From: Vulcanimicrobiota bacterium
GTDB lineage: Bacteria; Vulcanimicrobiota; Vulcanimicrobiia; Vulcanimicrobiales; Vulcanimicrobiaceae
Direction: 5' to 3'
DNA: 64,000 nucleotides
Assembly: GCA_003140215.1 (NCBI GenBank)
Contig: PLJL01000001.1
Coordinates: 886,390 to 950,389 of the forward strand
Below are positions 8,002 through 16,243 of this stretch, in pieces; within the stretch, counting starts at the first letter, position 1; each line of letters begins with the position of its first letter. Below the pieces are notes generated by a model. That model saw only the letters and a list, made by a program, of their open reading frames with translations, ran no database searches and was not told where the DNA came from. The translations under genes were made by a program, and so were the position numbers.

Positions 8002-9672
8002 GTGCCGAGCCTTTTCGTAAACCCGGGTTTTCAGCTGCAGGCCGGTGTTCCGCTTGCGACAGTCGTTTCGAAGCAAAACTATTGTACCTCGCATGCCGGC
8101 ATGTTCATCGAAAACAGCGCCGATCCGCAAGATACGACCGCGGCGGATATGAACCAAGCCTTCGCCGCGATGGCTACGGCGCTCGCTCAGGGCGATGCAC
8201 GATCGATCGCATTCTTTTTTCACGGCGGTCTCGTCAGCGAGAGCTCGGGTTACACCACCGCTCAGGCTCTCGTCGGCCCATACGGAGGCACGCACACCCC
8301 CGCGGTAAGCCAGCCCGGACACGCCTATCCCTATTTCTTCCTTTACGAAACCGGCATACTCACGACGCTCCAAGATATTGCACCGCGAGTTTTTAGCTGG
8401 CCTTTCTTTCAACAGCTGGCAGCACTCATTGCGCCATCCGTCGGCCGAGCGGTCCCGGGCGTCCACGCGCAGCTGCTCAGCTACAAGGACGGCGCGCTCC
8501 AGGGTGTCGTTCCACAAGCGCAAGTCGAGGCGATAATCAGAGATCTGCAGGCTGAGGTTGCGGCGGATCCGGTACTAAACGACGAATTCGAACGAATCGC
8601 AGCCTTCGAAAATGTCCGCGCGCACGTCGCCGCAACCGCAGCGGCGAGCGGGTCTGCAACTGCAGTCGCGCAGCTCGAGGCAAACGTCGCAGACCTCTCG
8701 CCGGCGCAATATATGGACGCCAAGGCACGCGCGCAGGTCGCCGCCGACGTCGCCCAAGGGAGCATCGGTCGCGTCAGGATGCAAAGCGCAGCTGCCAAGC
8801 CGGTCGCCCTCACCTTTCCGAACACGGCTCAAACGATGCTAGCTGTCGGCGCGATAGCGGAGCGCATCATTGAACGGTATCGCAATGGGACGCAGCACAG
8901 TCCCGGATGTACGATCACTGAAGAGATCGTGCGGCAGTGGTTTCTCAAGGACCTCGGCTGGGCTGCCTGGGACGACATGAAGGCGGAAGTCGACCTTGCG
9001 TTCGGTGAGAACGGGGTCGCTTCCAAGGCGATCGACTTGCTGGACGAGACGTTTTGGAGCACCGGGGTCTTTCCGCGCATCGTCCTGATTGGGCATAGCG
9101 AGGGAGCCTACTTCGTATGCAAATGGCTCCAAGACTTCGAGCGACGATACGCTGCCAAGTACACGGACGTAAAATTCGATCTCATTTTCTTGGCCGCGGC
9201 GTGCCGAACCGACCTGTTCGCGAGCACGCTCGCGTCTGCAGGCGGTCGAATTCAACGTTTCCGGTCGTTTGGTATGAACGACGCAAAGGAGGGCAGCGAG
9301 CCTCTCATTCAGATAGCCGGGAGCCCGCTGAGTGCTTTGAACCCTGGTTTGGCGCTGATCTATCCTAGCTCACTGCTCTATTACATCAGCGGTGTGCTCG
9401 AACATGATTCCGCAGGAAATTCCTTCGTCGATTCTCCTTTGGTCGGCATGCAGCGGTACTTCATGGGCACGTGGCCTTATGATACGGCCGACCGGAGTCC
9501 CGATGTCGCACAGGTCGACGCGTTCAAAACAGGTCAGAGTGTCTATTCGCCGACCGACCCGAGCGCGCCACTAGGTCGCCGGTCGCAGGCAGTCAAGCAC
9601 GGCGTCTTCCCAACTGACGACGAGACGCTCCAGAGCTGTTGCTACTTGCTCGCAACGACGCAATGGGCATAG
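8002..9672 (+). CDS. Putative alpha/beta-hydrolase-like serine hydrolase, uncharacterised
   Basis: A 556-residue protein from GTG 8002, chosen because GGAAGGAGG lies just upstream; ATG 7930 in the same frame would add 24 residues without such a signal. FFFHGGLVSES near residue 73 resembles the HGG oxyanion-hole motif of lipase/esterase hydrolases, and LIGHSEGAYFVCKWL near residue 365 is a GxSxG nucleophile elbow. A 240-residue alanine-rich, probably helical insertion lies between them. No signal peptide or membrane helix is seen, so it is probably cytoplasmic. Substrate unknown. Base composition is less GC-rich than the Tad genes before it, suggesting transfer. It converges on the regulator at 9765. 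Confidence 0.6.
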   Translation: MPSLFVNPGFQLQAGVPLATVVSKQNYCTSHAGMFIENSADPQDTTAADMNQAFAAMATALAQGDARSIAFFFHGGLVSESSGYTTAQALVGPYGGTHTPAVSQPGHAYPYFFLYETGILTTLQDIAPRVFSWPFFQQLAALIAPSVGRAVPGVHAQLLSYKDGALQGVVPQAQVEAIIRDLQAEVAADPVLNDEFERIAAFENVRAHVAATAAASGSATAVAQLEANVADLSPAQYMDAKARAQVAADVAQGSIGRVRMQSAAAKPVALTFPNTAQTMLAVGAIAERIIERYRNGTQHSPGCTITEEIVRQWFLKDLGWAAWDDMKAEVDLAFGENGVASKAIDLLDETFWSTGVFPRIVLIGHSEGAYFVCKWLQDFERRYAAKYTDVKFDLIFLAAACRTDLFASTLASAGGRIQRFRSFGMNDAKEGSEPLIQIAGSPLSALNPGLALIYPSSLLYYISGVLEHDSAGNSFVDSPLVGMQRYFMGTWPYDTADRSPDVAQVDAFKTGQSVYSPTDPSAPLGRRSQAVKHGVFPTDDETLQSCCYLLATTQWA

Positions 9673-9737
9673 CGTATGGACCTTGGGTACGTACCCGAGG
9701 CAGCAACCACCAACGGACGGAGGCCGCGACGCACGTA

Positions 9738-9761
9738 GCGTTTTCGCGACCTGAAAAACGC
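9738..9761. terminator. Possible bidirectional terminator hairpin
   Basis: GCGTTTT (9738-9744) and AAAACGC (9755-9761) form a 7-bp stem with a 10-base loop, just after the hydrolase-like gene and touching the end of the convergent regulator gene. The T and A runs in the stem give U-tracts in both directions, as expected of a shared terminator. Confidence 0.4.
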
Positions 9762-9764
9762 CGC

Positions 9765-11216
9765 TCAGCCCGCTGCGATGAGTTGCTTTTCTTCTTCTTC
9801 GGTGGTGCGCTCGGAGGCGCGGTTGAGGGCGCTTTCGAGCTCGGTGGCGATGCCGGCGAGCGCGGGGGGCACGTCGCCGTCGAGCAGCTCTTCATGGGCT
9901 AGGCGCAGCGCGGCGCGGTCGTGATCGGTGGCCGCTGCGATGTCGCCTGCGGACCACGCCGCATCCGCGTCGCGCAGGTGCGCGCGAACGCGGCGCGCGT
10001 CGATCGCGAACAGGTCGAGGTTGAGCGCGATCTCGTCGCCGAACGACACGTAGTGCGGTAAGTCGGCGTAGCCGACGACCGCGGCGAGCGAGCGGCGCAT
10101 CGTGCTGCAGGCCGAACGCAGGCTCTGCGCGGCGAGTTGCCGATCGGCGTCGGGCCAGAAGATGTGCAGGAGCTGCTCGCGGCGCGCGCGGCCCTGCGGC
10201 TGCAACGCGAGAAATGCGAAGATCTGCGCGTCGCGGCGGCGGAACCACGCCACGCGTTCGCCTTCGACGCGCACCTCGGGCTTGCCGAAGAGCCGCACCG
10301 CGAAGGGAGTGAGCGTGCGGGTGGGCTGCGCCGTGCCGGCGCGCGCGACGCGCGCCACCGCGCGGTAGGGGCGGTACGCGCCGCCGGTCCAGCGCACGAA
10401 CAAACCCTGCTGTTCGAGCCGGTCGAGCGTCACGTCGTCGATGAGCTCGCCGTCGAAAAGCTTGCGAGCGGCCGAGGCCAGCGGGGGCTCCACGTCGGCC
10501 AGCGCGTCGTCGATGAAGCGCCGCATGAAGCGCGCGTTGCCGCGGCGCCAGCGGTCGAAGGCGCCGTCGAGCGAGCGGGCCGACGATGCGGTGTCGCGGA
10601 TCGCCGAGCACACTGCGAACGCCCAGCCCTCGGTGTCGTGGACCAGCCGTCCGATCTCGCGTTCGTCGCTGGCGTCGACCCGCGCGGCCTCGGCCAGCCG
10701 GGTCGCCTCTTCGACGGTGAACGCGAGGCGCTCGCCGTCGAGCACGGCGCCCAGGCCCAGCGAGATGAGGCGCGTCGCGTTGACCACGTCTCGAGCCCGG
10801 GTCGCGTAGACGAACGTTACGTTCTCGGGTGCTTCGTAGACGAAGCGGCGCAGCGAGGCGCGCACCGCTTCGGGCGCCCGGTCGACCTCGTCGACGAGCA
10901 CTTCGCTGCGGCCGGCGCCTTCGAGGGCGTGGAGCAGCTCGTCGTCGTCTTGGGGTACGCCGCAGCCCAGCGCCCGGGCGATCGCGGTACGCAGCTCGGC
11001 CGGCGTCGAGCCGGCATCGAGGGCGATGTAGGCCGCGCGGTGGCGGGTCGTGGCAGCATACGAGACCAGCGCGGTGGTCTTGCCGGACCCCGACGGCGCA
11101 GCCACCAGGCGCAGCGGCACGTCGGCATGGTCGGCCATCCAGCCAGAAATGCGCTCGCGCCGGATCGTGTCAGGGGCGAGCTTAGGAAGCTTCGCCCTCG
11201 TCGATACCTCGTGCAC
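9765..11216 (-). CDS. NTPase-BTAD (SARP/MalT-like) transcriptional regulator
   Basis: A 483-residue regulator. The N-terminal half is a STAND/MalT-like NTPase: Walker A APSGSGKTT (about 40-48), Walker B SEVLVDEVD (near 108) and FVYATRARD as sensor. From about residue 300 an OmpR-type winged helix (LTPFAVRLFGKPEVRVEG, QLLHIFWPDAD) is followed by a bacterial transcriptional activation domain (DLFAIDARRVRAHLRDADAA to LESALNRASE). In classical SARPs such as AfsR the DNA-binding and BTAD parts come first; here the order is reversed and no TPR tail is present. The target is unknown, possibly the orphan membrane gene at 11312 or its own promoter, where inverted repeats are seen. Fold assignment is firm. 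Confidence 0.78.
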   Translation of the reverse strand: MHEVSTRAKLPKLAPDTIRRERISGWMADHADVPLRLVAAPSGSGKTTALVSYAATTRHRAAYIALDAGSTPAELRTAIARALGCGVPQDDDELLHALEGAGRSEVLVDEVDRAPEAVRASLRRFVYEAPENVTFVYATRARDVVNATRLISLGLGAVLDGERLAFTVEEATRLAEAARVDASDEREIGRLVHDTEGWAFAVCSAIRDTASSARSLDGAFDRWRRGNARFMRRFIDDALADVEPPLASAARKLFDGELIDDVTLDRLEQQGLFVRWTGGAYRPYRAVARVARAGTAQPTRTLTPFAVRLFGKPEVRVEGERVAWFRRRDAQIFAFLALQPQGRARREQLLHIFWPDADRQLAAQSLRSACSTMRRSLAAVVGYADLPHYVSFGDEIALNLDLFAIDARRVRAHLRDADAAWSAGDIAAATDHDRAALRLAHEELLDGDVPPALAGIATELESALNRASERTTEEEEKQLIAAG

Positions 11217-11233
11217 CGCCGGTCCCCTCCATG

Positions 11234-11289
11234 CCTAGGTCTTTAGACCCAGGTTTCCCGTTGTGTGATGGACCTAACACCCTAGGACC
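11234..11289. promoter_or_regulatory. Two inverted repeats with a CCTAGG core upstream of the regulator gene
   Basis: At 11234-11253, CCTAGGTCT and AGACCCAGG form a dyad around TT with one mismatch. At 11270-11289, GGACCTA and TAGGACC form a second dyad with one mismatch. Both contain a CCTAGG-type core and they lie 17-73 bases upstream of the regulator start. They may be operator sites for self-regulation; no direct proof is visible. Confidence 0.35.
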
Positions 11290-11311
11290 CCCTGCAAGTG
11301 TACGGATTAAT

Positions 11312-12652
11312 TTACCGTACGAGGAGCAGCGGCCGCACCAGGGTCTCCAGCCCGTAGCCACGCTGCATCGTCACCCGAACGGTATAATTGCCGGGCGAGT
11401 CAGGCGCCGTGAGCGCCGCGCTGCGGTCCCCGCGCCGCAGATCGGCGCCGCTGAGCTCGATCCCGTCGCGGTCGCGGATCACCTGGACCCGCGCTCCGTC
11501 GGCGGAGGGAACGTCGACCGTGAACGGCTGGCCGGGCTTCACCGGGTAGGGGCGGATGCCGAACGTGTCGCCGCCGCCGGCATCGACGATGGTCGTGTGC
11601 GAGGCCAAGTCGGGGCCGGCGGCCCGTGCCGTCCGGCTGGGTTGAACCGACGCTTGCGCCTGCGGCGTCGGGCTCGCGCTTTGAACGGCCGCGGTCGGCA
11701 GCGGGACGCGGGTCTCCTCGCCGGCGCTCGCGCCCTCGGCGCGCACGACGAGCTCGTACGGTTCGCGCGGCCCGGCCGGGGGCGCCGGAACCTCGACGAC
11801 CCCGCTGCCGGACTGGGTCGTCGTCGAGAACCAAGTCGCGCCGGTGCGGTCGAGGATCGCCATGTGCACGACGCGTGCCAGCGCGACGTAGTGTACGCTC
11901 AGCGGCCCGTTGCCGCGCGGCGCGTCGATCGCCAACCGGTCGATGCGCGGCGGCGGCGTGGCGACGATGCGAATCGCCGGCGGCGGCGTGGAGCGCGCAT
12001 ACGCCGCGTCGCGGGCGTCGCTTCCGAACGTATTCGCGACGCCGACGCGCAGGCTCGCCGCATCGCCGCGCGTGACCGGCATGCTGCCGGCGGGAGCAGT
12101 GAGGGGGCCCTGCGCGATCATGTCGCCGCGCGCGTCGCGCAGCTCGTAGGTGCGCGAGCCGCTACCCGTCGTCGACCAGCGCGCCAGGAGCTGTCCGTCG
12201 GGCGAAGCCAGCAGCGCCGCGTCCACGACCCGCGGCCGTTCCAGGCCGAAGAGCACCAAGGTCGCGCCGGCCAGCAACGCCGCACCGCCCAGCGCGAACG
12301 CCGGAACGACCCAGCGGCGGCGCCGGCGTCCGCCGCGCGGGGGCGCCGCCTCGACGACCAGATGCACGCCGTCGCCATGAACCTCGGCGCTGACACGATC
12401 GTACGCCAGGCCGGCGTCGAGCGAAAAGCCGGTGCGGATCGCCGCATGCGGCGCGATCTCGACCGCGAGTGCCGCCACCGGCCGCTCTTCGTCCACGCAG
12501 TGCGCGCTCGCGGTCGCCGCCAACACGCCGCCGGTGCCGTTGGTCACCCGCAGCTGGTACCGGATGCCCTCGGCGTCGACACCGATCGCCTCGAGCTCGC
12601 ATGCAACCGCGCCCGACGGGGTTGCGAGGAGACCGCGCCCACCGCGCGACAA
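11312..12652 (-). CDS. Single-pass membrane protein of unknown function
   Basis: A 446-residue protein if started at TTG 12652; the only further in-frame start is a GTG at 12721, deep in the divergent transporter gene. The first about 110 residues form a hydrophilic domain of beta character (ELEAIGVDAEGIRYQLRV). An Arg-rich stretch (GGRRRRR) precedes one membrane helix (VVPAFALGGAALLAGATLVL, about 112-134). The roughly 300 residues after it look like tandem beta-sandwich modules, with a Pro/Ser/Ala-rich linker before the last one. The positive-inside rule puts the C-terminal part outside. No known family was recognised. It lies upstream of the regulator gene on the same strand. Confidence 0.6.
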   Translation of the reverse strand: MSRGGRGLLATPSGAVACELEAIGVDAEGIRYQLRVTNGTGGVLAATASAHCVDEERPVAALAVEIAPHAAIRTGFSLDAGLAYDRVSAEVHGDGVHLVVEAAPPRGGRRRRRWVVPAFALGGAALLAGATLVLFGLERPRVVDAALLASPDGQLLARWSTTGSGSRTYELRDARGDMIAQGPLTAPAGSMPVTRGDAASLRVGVANTFGSDARDAAYARSTPPPAIRIVATPPPRIDRLAIDAPRGNGPLSVHYVALARVVHMAILDRTGATWFSTTTQSGSGVVEVPAPPAGPREPYELVVRAEGASAGEETRVPLPTAAVQSASPTPQAQASVQPSRTARAAGPDLASHTTIVDAGGGDTFGIRPYPVKPGQPFTVDVPSADGARVQVIRDRDGIELSGADLRRGDRSAALTAPDSPGNYTVRVTMQRGYGLETLVRPLLLVR

Positions 12653-12662
12653 CGCCCCGGGG

Positions 12663-13865
12663 ATGCCGAGAGCGTTGCTGCCCCTCCTCGCGATCACGTT
12701 CGTCGACGTGCTCGGCTTCACGATGCTGATCCCGATCCTGCCCTTCTACGCCGAGCACTTCGGCGCATCACCGACCATCGTCGGCGCCATTTATTCCACG
12801 GTTGCCGTCTGCGCGCTTGTCTCGTCACCGTTCTGGGGGCGCCTCAGCGATCGTATCGGGCGCAAGGGAGTGTTGATCGCTGCACAGGTCGCGGGCCTGC
12901 TCGGGTTCTCGCTTCTCGCCGCCGGAACAGCGTTGTGGACCGTTTTCGTCGCCCGCGCCATCGAAGGTCTGGGGGGTGGCGGCCTGGGTGTGACGCAGGC
13001 CTACATCACCGACGTCACCACCCCGGCCAATCGCGCTCGCGCGTTCGGCCTGCTCGGCGCGACCTTCGGGCTGGGCTTTTTGATCGGCCCGGCGCTGGCC
13101 GGAACGCTGGTTCGCTACGGCTACTGGGTACCGTTCGGCATAGCGGCGGCGCTGCAGCTCCTCACGGTCGTCATGACGCTGATGCTGCTGCCCGAGTCCA
13201 AAGGCGCCGTGAAGACCGCGCCGACACTCGACGAGATCCGCACCTCCTTGCAATCGCCGGTGCTCGGGCGCCTGATCCTTACCCAGTTCGCGTTCGCGAT
13301 CGCGTTCACGTCGTGGGTGACGGTGTTCGCGCTGTATGCGGAGCGCGTCTTCGGCTTTGGCCCGGTGCAGACGTCGTACATCTTCATCGTGTCGAGCGTG
13401 GTCGCCATCGCCGTGCAGACCCTGTTGATCGGGCCGCTGGTCGACCGGCACGGTGAAGGCCGCGTCGCGGTCGCCGGCCTCGCCTTCGCGGTGCTAGCGT
13501 ATGGCGGCGTCGGCTTCGTGACGAACCTGCCGTGGCTGTTCGTTTTCGTCGCGCTGTGGTCGCTCTCGGGCGCGCTCATCAGGCCGGCGCTGGGCGCGCT
13601 CGTCTCGGGCGCCGCTCCACCCGAACAGCGCGGAACCATTCTGAGCGTCAACGACAGCCTCAACAGCGTCGCGTTCGTGATGGCGCCGTTCATCTCGACC
13701 ACGGCGTTGCGCATAAACCCGCATGCTACCGGAGTCGTTCCCGCGGTCTTCGCCTGCGTCGCGCTCGCGATAGGCTATCGCCTGTTCGCCGTGCCGCGAA
13801 CGGCCGACGCGGCCGCAGCGGCCGAGGACGATCTTCGCGGCACGCCGACCGGCGCGCCTCAGTAA
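12663..13865 (+). CDS. MFS transporter, DHA1 (TetA-like) family
   Basis: A 400-residue, about 12-helix major facilitator protein. Motif A GRLSDRIGRKGVL sits in the loop between helices 2 and 3, the D-loop region VDVLGFTMLIPILPFYAEHFG opens helix 1, and GLLGATFGLGFLIGPALAGTL resembles antiporter motif C of drug exporters of the Tet/TCR2 group. It is a probable proton-coupled exporter; the substrate cannot be read from sequence. The start is ATG 12663, directly before helix 1 and divergent from the membrane protein with about a 10-base gap. Confidence 0.85.
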   Translation: MPRALLPLLAITFVDVLGFTMLIPILPFYAEHFGASPTIVGAIYSTVAVCALVSSPFWGRLSDRIGRKGVLIAAQVAGLLGFSLLAAGTALWTVFVARAIEGLGGGGLGVTQAYITDVTTPANRARAFGLLGATFGLGFLIGPALAGTLVRYGYWVPFGIAAALQLLTVVMTLMLLPESKGAVKTAPTLDEIRTSLQSPVLGRLILTQFAFAIAFTSWVTVFALYAERVFGFGPVQTSYIFIVSSVVAIAVQTLLIGPLVDRHGEGRVAVAGLAFAVLAYGGVGFVTNLPWLFVFVALWSLSGALIRPALGALVSGAAPPEQRGTILSVNDSLNSVAFVMAPFISTTALRINPHATGVVPAVFACVALAIGYRLFAVPRTADAAAAAEDDLRGTPTGAPQ

Positions 13866-13870
13866 ACCGT

Positions 13871-14119
13871 TCAACCGCGCGGCGGTGAGCCCCAGCCCGA
13901 CTGCACGTACGCGCCGTCGACCACGATCGCCGGAACGGTCGGATCGCCGCCGGTGAACGCGAACATCGCGGCGCGGTGCGCGGGGTCGTTCTGCGCGTCG
14001 TAAACCGTGTTCGGGTAGGCGCGCGCGTCGAAGTGCGCCCGCGCCTGCACGCAGTAGGGACAGGTCGGCGAGATGTACATCTCGACGCGATGGCCCGGTT
14101 CGAGCACTTCGAGGTCCAT
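13871..14119 (-). CDS. Glutaredoxin-like protein
   Basis: An 82-residue thioredoxin-fold protein with a CPYC dithiol active site (YISPTCPYCVQARAHFDARA, residues about 15-34) and the cis-proline region PTVPAIVVDG. It has the length of class I glutaredoxins. It begins four bases after the TIGR00300 gene on the same strand and is probably co-transcribed with it. A second CPYC glutaredoxin lies at 44713-44973. Confidence 0.85.
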   Translation of the reverse strand: MDLEVLEPGHRVEMYISPTCPYCVQARAHFDARAYPNTVYDAQNDPAHRAAMFAFTGGDPTVPAIVVDGAYVQSGWGSPPRG

Positions 14120-14123
14120 GCGC

Positions 14124-15392
14124 TCAGCCCGGTCCCGCGCCGCCGGCGTCGGCTTCGGCCGCCTCGATCGCCAGCGTCAGCTCACGCAGGAACGAGGACG
14201 CGTCCATCACGATGCCCAGCGTTTGGTGCGAGCCGCGGTCGGTGAGCTTGGTCACCGAGGCCGGGTTGATGTCGACGCTGACGGTCTTGCACGCCGCCGG
14301 GAGCAAATTGCCTACGGCGATCGAGTGCAAAAGCGTGCACACCATGATCGCCATCCCGATCTCGGGGACGTGCTTGCGCATCGCACGCTGGCACTCGATC
14401 ACGTCGGTGATGACGTCGGGGACGGGCCCGTCGTCACGGATCGACCCGCACAGCACGACCGGAATGTCTTTGCGATAGGCCTCGTACATCACGCCCGCGG
14501 TCAGCATCCCACGCTCGATGGCGTTGCGGATGCCGCCCACGGCACGCAGCCGGTTCACCGTGCGCAAGTGGTGAACGTGGCCTTCTTCGGCTGGGAAGGC
14601 GTCCTCGAGGTTGACGCCCAGCGAGGTCCCGAAAAATTGGGCTTCCATGTCGTGCACGGCAAGCGCGTTGCCCGCATAGAGCGCGGTGATGTAGCCGTCT
14701 CGGATCAGGTCGGCGAGATACGGTCCCGCGCCGGTGTGGATGATCGCGGGGCCGCCGACGAACAAGATGCGCTTTCCCGACGCGCGCACCGCCAACAGCT
14801 CGCGCGCCAGCTCGCCGAGCAGCGCGTGGCGCGGTTTCTCGCTCGATACTGCGCTGGCCATGAACTCGAACACCGCTTTGCGACGCTCGCGCTGCGGCAT
14901 CGCCACCTTCACGCCTTCGTGTCCGACGACGATCGCTTCACCGGCCTTCACGTCCGAAGGCGGAACGGTGATCGCGCCACCGTCGTCGATGCGGATCGCG
15001 CAGTCCATCTCCGGGAAGGCGACCGGCATCCACACTCCCCCGATGCGCACCTCGGTCAGGTAGTTCGTGGTGGCGTAGAACTGGTCGGGGAGCACGCCGT
15101 CGGCCGGCGCCGGCTCGGTCGAGATGTCGCCTTCGTCGACGACCTCGGCGCCGGATTCGCGCAGCCTGTCGATGAGGTCGTCGAGGTACGCCTTGTCGGC
15201 GGCTTCGATCGCCAGGCGGGCGTAGGACGCATCGAGCTTGGTCCGGCCCGAGTCGAACTCTTCGATCACGTACGCGGCGCGCTCGTGGTCGGTGAGGATC
15301 CCCAGCACGCGGTTGAAGATGCCCGAGTCGATGATGTGACCGCGCAGCTCGATCCGGCGGACGACCGTCGGGGACGGCGAAGCGGAGCTCAT
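14124..15392 (-). CDS. TIGR00300 family protein (LOR/SDH-like; archaeal-type ornithine cyclodeaminase homologue)
   Basis: A 422-residue protein that matches the TIGR00300/LOR-SDH family across its length: an N-terminal domain (RIELRGHIIDSGIFNRVL, residues about 12-100) and an NAD-binding C-terminal domain (ILFVGGPAIIHTGAGPYLAD; MLTAGVMYEAYRKDIPVVL). Members in some archaea, and the C-terminal part of cyanobacterial ArgZ/AgrE, convert ornithine to proline and ammonia with NAD; applying that here is inference. The ATG start shares bases with the start of divergent rsmI (CATG at 15390-15393). An arginase that could supply ornithine lies at 57232. Confidence 0.75.
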   Translation of the reverse strand: MSSASPSPTVVRRIELRGHIIDSGIFNRVLGILTDHERAAYVIEEFDSGRTKLDASYARLAIEAADKAYLDDLIDRLRESGAEVVDEGDISTEPAPADGVLPDQFYATTNYLTEVRIGGVWMPVAFPEMDCAIRIDDGGAITVPPSDVKAGEAIVVGHEGVKVAMPQRERRKAVFEFMASAVSSEKPRHALLGELARELLAVRASGKRILFVGGPAIIHTGAGPYLADLIRDGYITALYAGNALAVHDMEAQFFGTSLGVNLEDAFPAEEGHVHHLRTVNRLRAVGGIRNAIERGMLTAGVMYEAYRKDIPVVLCGSIRDDGPVPDVITDVIECQRAMRKHVPEIGMAIMVCTLLHSIAVGNLLPAACKTVSVDINPASVTKLTDRGSHQTLGIVMDASSFLRELTLAIEAAEADAGGAGPG

Positions 15393-16230
15393 GGGGCTCG
15401 TGTTCGTACCGACTCCGCTCGGCAACCTCCGCGACGTCACGTTGCGCGCCATCGACGTGCTGCGCGACGCCTCGCTCGTCGTCGCCGAAGACTCCCGCGT
15501 CACGCGCCGGATCCTGAGCGCCCTCGAGATCGGCGGGAAAGAGATCTGGACCTATCACGACCACAACGCGCACGCGACGACGCCCTCGATCCTCGAGCGC
15601 GCGCGCTCCGAGACGGTCGCGGTGGTGACCGACGCCGGGACGCCGGGGATCAGCGATCCGGGCTCGGCGCTCATCGCAGCCGCCCGTGAGGCCGGAGTCG
15701 CGGTCGAGGTCTTGCCGGGGCCGGCGGCCTTCGTCTGCGCCGCCGTGCTCTCGGGGTTCGACCTGCGCCGCTTCGCCTTCGCCGGCTTTCCGCCGCGGGC
15801 CGGCGCGGCGCGGCGCGCGGCGCTGCGCGCGAGCCTTGCAACCACGACGGTGTGGTACGAAGCGCCGCACCGCATCCTCGCCTGCCTAGCCGACCTCGCG
15901 GCGGTCGCTCCGGATCGGCGCGTATTCCTGGTGCGTGAGCTGTCCAAACTCTACGAGCAACAGGTCTTGGGCACCGCGGCGGAGATCGCCGGCGCGCTCG
16001 AAGTGCCGGTGCGCGGGGAGATCGCGTTCGTCGTCGAGGGCGCCCCAGACGCCACGCCGGCCTCGGCGCCGCCGCAAGCGGACGTCGACGCCGCGATCGA
16101 CGCGCTGGTTGCCCAGGGGCTCACCACGTCGGCGATCGCCAAGCGGCTCGCCGAAGCAGGTCACGGCGAGCGCCGTCACCTCTACACGCGCGTCGGCGAC
16201 CGGCGCACAGGCCGCGACGAACCGGGGTGA
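15391..16230 (+). CDS. rsmI: 16S rRNA (cytidine 1402-2'-O)-methyltransferase RsmI
   Basis: A 279-residue SAM-dependent tetrapyrrole-methylase-fold protein. The start GLVFVPTPLGNLRDVTLRAI and the motifs VVAEDSRVTRRIL, VTDAGTPGISDPG and VLPGPAAFVCAAVLSG are those of RsmI, which 2'-O-methylates C1402 of 16S rRNA in the decoding centre. Length is standard, and the ATG at 15391 fits the canonical N-terminus exactly. It is followed after 13 bases by metG. Confidence 0.92.
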   Translation: MGLVFVPTPLGNLRDVTLRAIDVLRDASLVVAEDSRVTRRILSALEIGGKEIWTYHDHNAHATTPSILERARSETVAVVTDAGTPGISDPGSALIAAAREAGVAVEVLPGPAAFVCAAVLSGFDLRRFAFAGFPPRAGAARRAALRASLATTTVWYEAPHRILACLADLAAVAPDRRVFLVRELSKLYEQQVLGTAAEIAGALEVPVRGEIAFVVEGAPDATPASAPPQADVDAAIDALVAQGLTTSAIAKRLAEAGHGERRHLYTRVGDRRTGRDEPG

Positions 16231-16243
16231 CGAAACGGAGCGC

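Noticed and set aside
14073..15689. A 538-codon plus-strand open frame over the TIGR00300 gene
   Set aside because: The opposite strand encodes a full-length conserved enzyme; this frame is Arg/Asp/His-rich noise.
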